From Minisyncoccota bacterium (GTDB lineage: Bacteria > Patescibacteriota > Minisyncoccia > Minisyncoccales > CG1-02-41-26): a stretch of DNA of 42,519 nucleotides. A program made the translations under genes and the position numbers. The stretch spans positions 1 through 42,519 of the forward strand of contig JAQUKS010000005.1 of the NCBI GenBank assembly GCA_028718965.1, read 5' to 3'. Below, piece after piece: positions 39,146 through 42,519 of this stretch (position 1 is its first letter; the number at the start of each line of letters is the position of its first letter). Under the pieces are notes generated by a model that saw only the letters and a list, made by a program, of their open reading frames with translations, had not been told where the DNA came from and did not search any database.

Positions 39146-39183
39146 ACCAAAAAATGGATTGAATATACCATAGCGCAAAATAA

Positions 39184-40242
39184 TTATCCTGCCAACTCCG
39201 TTATCCGGTATTTTTTTTGGCCCAGGCCAAGCTCGGCGGCCCTGTTAATTTGAATCCGGGGATCCAAGCCCGTAAAGCGCATCAGTTTTACCCCTAATTT
39301 TACCAGCCCCCGGCCCTGCGCCAAATCAAGGCTGGCCTGGTCGACGGCCACGATATCGTTTGAAGCCAGAAGGCCGATGTCCCCCATAACCGGTTCCTGC
39401 CTGTCTCTTACGCAATCACATCGGGCCGTGATACCCAGGAGAACATTTATAAAAAATGACTTCCTGCCCCGCAGGGCGCCCCAGGCATACTCGGCAATCT
39501 TTTCCTGCAACTCCTTTGACGACCCGCCAATCCAGGAGGCGGCGCCGAAATTACATTCGGATATGCATCGGCCGCAATTCAAGCATTTCCGATAATCGAT
39601 AACCGCCTTATTATTTTCCAAAATAATGGCGTGGGCAGGACACTCCATCAAGCAAAGGCCGCAGCCCTGGCATTTGGCCGAATCGATTTTTGCTCCGAAT
39701 GTGCCGGACTGGTGCATCGCCAGTTTGCCCGCCTTGCTGCCCAGGCCCATACCGATATTTTTAATAGCCGCTCCCATGCCCGATGAACCATGGCCGGTAA
39801 AATGGGAAACAGCCAGAATGGCATTATAGTTCTCCAGGGCCCTGCCCAGTTTAATCTCTTTGAAATAGCGCCCGTTTATCGGGACAATCGTTTCTTCGTC
39901 GCCTTTTTCCCCGTCCGCAATCACAATGGGAGCGAAATCAAAACCGTTATCCAGGGCAAGTTTTTTATGCGACGCTCCGAACGACCGCTCTCCTTTGTAT
40001 AAAACATTGCAATCCATTAAAGCCGCGTCCGCGACAACGGGCCGCAATTTAGCGTAAATCCCCTTGACCAGAAACGGGCTTAACCTGGTAGTGCTGGCTC
40101 TTTCGCCGAAATGCAGTTTTACGGCCACTCTGTCGCTGGCACCGAAAAAATCCCCGAAAGTTTGGAAAATTTTCCGGCCTGCCTCCTCTAAAAGGCAATC
40201 GGAGGGCTGGTTTAATTTTAGAAAATATACTTGCGCTGACAT
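39184..40242 (-). CDS. DUF362 protein with two 4Fe-4S clusters
   Basis: A 352-aa protein. The N-terminal DUF362 domain has VAVKLHFGERAS and FTGHGSSGMGAAIKNIGMGLGSKAGK. Two ferredoxin motifs follow: CQGCGLCLMECP and CLNCGRCISEC, each CxxCxxCxxxC. The C-terminal part ends RAAELGLGQKKYRI. Such proteins are common in anaerobes but biochemically uncharacterised; electron transfer is inferred. ATG 40242 (MSAQVYFLKL) fits the family start. A large perfect inverted repeat stands just upstream. Confidence 0.88.
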   Translation of the reverse strand: MSAQVYFLKLNQPSDCLLEEAGRKIFQTFGDFFGASDRVAVKLHFGERASTTRLSPFLVKGIYAKLRPVVADAALMDCNVLYKGERSFGASHKKLALDNGFDFAPIVIADGEKGDEETIVPINGRYFKEIKLGRALENYNAILAVSHFTGHGSSGMGAAIKNIGMGLGSKAGKLAMHQSGTFGAKIDSAKCQGCGLCLMECPAHAIILENNKAVIDYRKCLNCGRCISECNFGAASWIGGSSKELQEKIAEYAWGALRGRKSFFINVLLGITARCDCVRDRQEPVMGDIGLLASNDIVAVDQASLDLAQGRGLVKLGVKLMRFTGLDPRIQINRAAELGLGQKKYRITELAG

Positions 40243-40250
40243 AAAACAAC

Positions 40251-40292
40251 CGAACACCCGATGTCCGCAAATCTTGTAACATCGGGTGTTCG
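40251..40292 (-). promoter_or_regulatory. Large inverted repeat before the DUF362 gene
   Basis: CGAACACCCGATGT (40251-40264) and ACATCGGGTGTTCG (40279-40292) are perfect 14-base inverted repeats with a 14-base loop. On the minus strand the hairpin is followed by GTTGTTTT and then ATG 40242. It can be a terminator of the SIMPL gene or a leader structure for DUF362. Confidence 0.7.
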
Positions 40293-40316
40293 AAAAATTC
40301 AGGATGGTAATTGCTT

Positions 40317-41090
40317 TTACTTAACCCGATAAACCAAAGTAACCGTGGCTTTTACTTCCTGTTCGCCCGCCTGGATGTCCGGCGCGATTGAAGACAGCGA
40401 TTTTACCATCATCTCTCCCCCGCCCACGCCCACGGCCGTCGGATAATTCGCGTACTGGCTGGAATCCTCGTAAACATTGACCAGCTTTTTGATTTTCAGG
40501 CCGCTGTCGCTGGCTATCTTTTTGGCTTTAGTTTTGGCGTTGGCAATGGCATCAGCCAAAGCGGCCGCCTTGGCTGCCGCGGGGTCGTCTACGGTAAACT
40601 GCAAATCGCCAATCGAGTTGGCGCCCAGAGAAGTGGATCTTTCCAAAACATCGCCGATTTTCGTAAAGTCGCGGATTTTTACTCCTATCTGCTGGTTAAG
40701 CAGATATCCCCTGAAAACTCTTTCACCCTTGTCCAAGTAATCATATTGCTGACTTAAGTTGTAACTTAATGTCTGAATATCTTTTTCAGCCACGCCCGCT
40801 GACTTTATCGCGGCCAAGATATCGTTCATTTTTTCATTGTTTTCCTTGACAACGCCCGCCACTTTCATGCCTTCTGTTTTCACTCCCAAGTTTATGACAG
40901 CAACATCGGGAATTAATTTAAAACTTCCTTGAGCCGATATGCTTATCTCCCTGGGGTAATTGTTCCAGATTCCCCATAAATTGCCCAGTGACTGGGCCCC
41001 CCAGTAGCATACCTGCCCGGCCACCAGAATAATGGCCAGGGTTAAAAGGGACTTGGACAAATCGAGCTGTTTCGCTGTTCCGTTTGCCAT
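40317..41090 (-). CDS. SIMPL-domain (DUF541) membrane-anchored protein
   Basis: A 257-aa protein with one N-terminal helix (about 14-36) and an extracytoplasmic SIMPL domain. REISISAQGSFKLIPDVAVINLGVKTEG is the family start; QTLSYNLSQQYDY and GYLLNQQIGVKIRDFTKIGDVL follow, ending VKATVTLVYRVK. SIMPL proteins form oligomeric periplasmic assemblies (BP26 type) and have been linked to stress tolerance; the function here is unknown. A TATAAT lies about 45 bases upstream. Confidence 0.88.
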   Translation of the reverse strand: MANGTAKQLDLSKSLLTLAIILVAGQVCYWGAQSLGNLWGIWNNYPREISISAQGSFKLIPDVAVINLGVKTEGMKVAGVVKENNEKMNDILAAIKSAGVAEKDIQTLSYNLSQQYDYLDKGERVFRGYLLNQQIGVKIRDFTKIGDVLERSTSLGANSIGDLQFTVDDPAAAKAAALADAIANAKTKAKKIASDSGLKIKKLVNVYEDSSQYANYPTAVGVGGGEMMVKSLSSIAPDIQAGEQEVKATVTLVYRVK

Positions 41091-41168
41091 ATGATTTATT
41101 TTTAATTTATATTTTTTACGACAGAATAATTATAACAGAAAAAATAAAAATCAAGAAACTGCTGTGGA

Positions 41169-41208
41169 AAACAAAAAATCCCCCGAAATAAAGAGGGATT
41201 TTTTGTTT
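41169..41208 (-). terminator. Intrinsic terminator after the MscS-like gene
   Basis: AAACAAAAAATCCC (41169-41182) and GGGATTTTTTGTTT (41195-41208) are perfect inverted repeats; on the minus strand the 3' arm is T-rich. Confidence 0.85.
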
Positions 41209-41218
41209 CTTGGAATTT

Positions 41219-41896
41219 TTAATTCCGTAATTTGTTCCTTAACTCTTCGATCATTTCTTTAGCTGTGTCCTTGCCGCCCAAACCGATAGCCAGCCCGCCG
41301 CTGATTACTATCAGGGCCACGAAACCGGTTACCAGAATTTGAATGATATCGCTGCCGATACCCAGCTGGCTCAAAGCCGCCAGAATGGCAAATACCCAAA
41401 TCGACCATCTTACCACCGAACCAATCCAGTTGACGTATTTGACGTCCATCTTGCCAACTACCGCCTTGACTAATTTCTCAAGAATATCCGCGACAATCAC
41501 CGCCACCACGAAAATGGCCGCGGCCACTATCACGTTAGGCAGCCAGGCAACGATGTTTTTCAGGAAATCCGCGAACTGGGCCATGCCCAGAATTTCCACG
41601 GCCGCCAGCAAGAAAACAATCACCAAAATCCATTTTACGAGGCCGCCGGCAAATCCGGACATCGACATCTTCAGCTCGGCCTTGCTCATCGCTTCTTCCC
41701 ATTTCGTTTTTTCAAAAATCCTGTCGAACTTGATTCTCTTTAAAATTTCAGCCACCAACTTGCCTAACCATACCGCGATAAACCAGCCGACGACAAAAAT
41801 GATAAGAGCGCCGATGAGCTTGGGAATAAACCCGGCGAAACCGTACCAAAGGTCGCTTAACGCTCCCAAGGTAACACTTGACCAATCTTGAATCAT
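41219..41896 (-). CDS. MscS-family conserved TM-helix channel-like protein
   Basis: A 225-aa polytopic membrane protein. IPKLIGALIIFVVGWFIAVWLGKLVAEILKRI is the conserved TM-helix repeat of MscS relatives (CmpX type), repeated as WLPNVIVAAAIFVVAVIVADILEKLVKAVV. The end GLAIGLGGKDTAKEMIEELRNKL resembles the pore-lining TM3. It lacks the cytoplasmic beta domain of full MscS. Osmotic or tension response is the likely role. The ATG at 41896 has no SD sequence. Confidence 0.85.
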   Translation of the reverse strand: MIQDWSSVTLGALSDLWYGFAGFIPKLIGALIIFVVGWFIAVWLGKLVAEILKRIKFDRIFEKTKWEEAMSKAELKMSMSGFAGGLVKWILVIVFLLAAVEILGMAQFADFLKNIVAWLPNVIVAAAIFVVAVIVADILEKLVKAVVGKMDVKYVNWIGSVVRWSIWVFAILAALSQLGIGSDIIQILVTGFVALIVISGGLAIGLGGKDTAKEMIEELRNKLRN

Positions 41897-41987
41897 AATT
41901 TTGATTATTATTCGAATTATTATTGATTTAAAAGCCGACCTTTGGGGCTAAAATAATTGAAAATCCGCTTTATAATTCATATTTTCT

Positions 41988-42004
41988 GATTATACCATAA
42001 TCAA
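41988..42004 (-). promoter_or_regulatory. Extended -10 promoter within a dyad
   Basis: On the minus strand TGGTATAAT is an extended -10 box (TATAAT at 41994-41989). TGATTAT and ATAATCA (41988-41994, 41998-42004) form a perfect inverted repeat over it. It could serve the MscS-like gene, leaving a leader of about 85 bases. Confidence 0.5.
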
Positions 42005-42053
42005 GGGCCGGTTGTTGAGTGAAACTGTGGATAACTTCAAAGCAACGTCGCAG

Positions 42054-42126
42054 TGGACCTTACCGGATTCGAACCGGTGACCTCCTCATTGCAAATGAGG
42101 CGCTCTACCAGCTGAGCTAAAGGCCC
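42054..42126 (-). tRNA. tRNA-Ala (TGC)
   Basis: On the minus strand the acceptor arms are GGGCCTT and AAGGTCC (one G-T pair). The D arm has AGCTCAGC, the anticodon stem is CCTCA/TGAGG around TTTGCAA with anticodon TGC, and the T arm is CCGGTTCGAATCCGG. The discriminator is A; CCA is not encoded. Confidence 0.96.
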
Positions 42127-42182
42127 GTAGAGAACACGGAGCGCGGTGTTTTGCTTGCCCGAAAACATAGAAATTCAAACAG

Positions 42183-42254
42183 TGGGCGCGGAAGGAATCG
42201 GACCTTCAACCTCCTTTTTATCAGAAAGGCGTTCTACCACTGAACTACGCGCCC
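42183..42254 (-). tRNA. tRNA-Ile (GAT)
   Basis: On the minus strand the acceptor arms are GGGCGCG and CGCGCCC. The anticodon stem is CCTTT/AAAGG around CTGATAA, anticodon GAT, and the T arm has GAAGG/CCTTC. The discriminator is A; CCA is not encoded. It lies between 16S and tRNA-Ala, the classical rRNA-spacer order. Confidence 0.95.
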
Positions 42255-42480
42255 GATTATCATCATAACAATAACAAAAAACCTGACGGATTTCAAGATA
42301 AAACAAAAACCCTTTTCAGGGTTTCTGTTTCGCTGGTGATTGAAATTTGGTTCCTATAAGCTGTTTCGCCCGAGGCGGCCGCCTTTATGTTACAGCCAAA
42401 ATTTCGGGCTCCTTGGCCAATACCCACAGAGTTAAAACTCGAATTCCAAGCTTCAACTCTTATCAACCAAAATAATAAAT
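42255..42480 (-). other. 16S-to-tRNA-Ile spacer
   Basis: No coding gene is supported here. A stem-loop at 42301-42330 (arms AAACAAAAACCC and GGGTTTCTGTTT, one mismatch) is T-rich on the minus strand and could be a processing or weak termination element. Confidence 0.6.
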
Positions 42481-42519
42481 AGAAATGATCCACCGACAGG
42501 TTCCCCTACCGGTGCCTTG
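42481..42519 (-). rRNA. rrs: 16S rRNA, 3' end only, lacking the anti-SD core
   Basis: The minus strand from 42519 reads through the helix 45 loop GTAGGGGAACCTG and the invariant GGATCA, then TTTCTATTTATT. Helix 45 pairs well (CACCG with CGGTG), so the RNA looks functional. Where most bacteria have GGATCACCTCCTTTCT, this one has GGATCATTTCT, as if CCTCC were cleanly deleted. The exact mature end is not visible from sequence; 42481 is an estimate. The rest of the gene lies beyond the window. Confidence 0.93.

Noticed and set aside
42026-42034. A perfect DnaA box (TTATCCACA on the minus strand)
   Set aside because: Only one perfect copy, no dnaA gene, no AT-rich unwinding element; it does not support an origin.
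42293-42493. 66-codon ORF on the minus strand in the 16S spacer
   Set aside because: It runs into the 16S 3' end and has no protein features.
1-42519. CRISPR arrays, insertion sequences, transposases, prophage genes
   Set aside because: No spaced direct repeats or transposase and phage structural motifs were seen; the only recombinase looks like a chromosomal Xer protein.

Overview
The window looks like part of a Patescibacteria (Candidate Phyla Radiation) chromosome, most likely a parcubacterium. The grounds are inference: compact, mostly unlinked housekeeping genes, a type IV pilin fused to a LamG domain, a split ADP-forming acetyl-CoA synthetase, an archaeal-style AspRS remnant, a retained bL9 gene, and many small membrane proteins. 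No gene-free stretch exceeds about 275 bases.

Layout. 1-7.4 kb, rightward: argS (5' end cut off), a LamG pilin, phosphoglycerate mutase, two thioredoxin-fold proteins, a shortened GAPDH, and acdB-acdA. 7.4-14.3 kb: glutamate dehydrogenase, a short autonomous cassette (promoter, possible small RNA, 61-aa protein, terminator), orphan hisH-hisF, a TrpR-like repressor with an operator-like dyad, and a three-gene accessory cluster (radical SAM enzyme, PLP aminotransferase, ornithine cyclodeaminase-like reductase). 14.3-22.0 kb: tyrS, a response regulator, a vestige of aspS, and a cell-wall/division cluster (D,D-carboxypeptidase, mraY, murD, ftsW, murG). 22.0-24.7 kb: a structured intergenic region, a Xer recombinase, and two leftward membrane-protein genes with near-twin promoter/operators. 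24.7-30.3 kb: rpmA, then leftward pyrG, rplI, ctpA, thpR, semiSWEET and a Cys-rich exported protein. 30.3-36.1 kb, mostly rightward: a lipoprotein cassette, an AmrS-like radical SAM enzyme, a geranylgeranyl-reductase-like flavoprotein, a leftward Nudix protein, a pol-X-type HhH protein, efp and greA. 36.1-42.5 kb, leftward: rarA, an ABC exporter, a DUF362 ferredoxin-like protein, a SIMPL-domain protein and an MscS-like channel, then tRNA-Ala, tRNA-Ile and the 3' end of 16S rRNA.

How it fits together. GAPDH, GpmA, AcdAB and Gdh suggest fermentation of sugars and amino acids with ATP made by substrate-level phosphorylation. MraY, MurD, MurG, the SEDS protein and the D,D-carboxypeptidase show that a peptidoglycan wall is made.

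Most unusual signal. The 16S 3' end (minus strand, about 42481) reads GGATCATTTCT where bacteria have GGATCACCTCCTTTCT, so the anti-Shine-Dalgarno CCTCC is missing. In agreement, almost all housekeeping genes have no Shine-Dalgarno (SD) sequence and several have a -10 box only 6-11 bases before the start codon, implying leaderless or nearly leaderless mRNAs. Against this background five genes (at 8895, 11055, 23754, 24392 and 30378) carry strong SD sequences, one of them a full complement of a canonical 16S tail. These five encode accessory, membrane or exported proteins, mostly in self-contained promoter-terminator cassettes. This split in translation initiation is the best candidate here for something undescribed.
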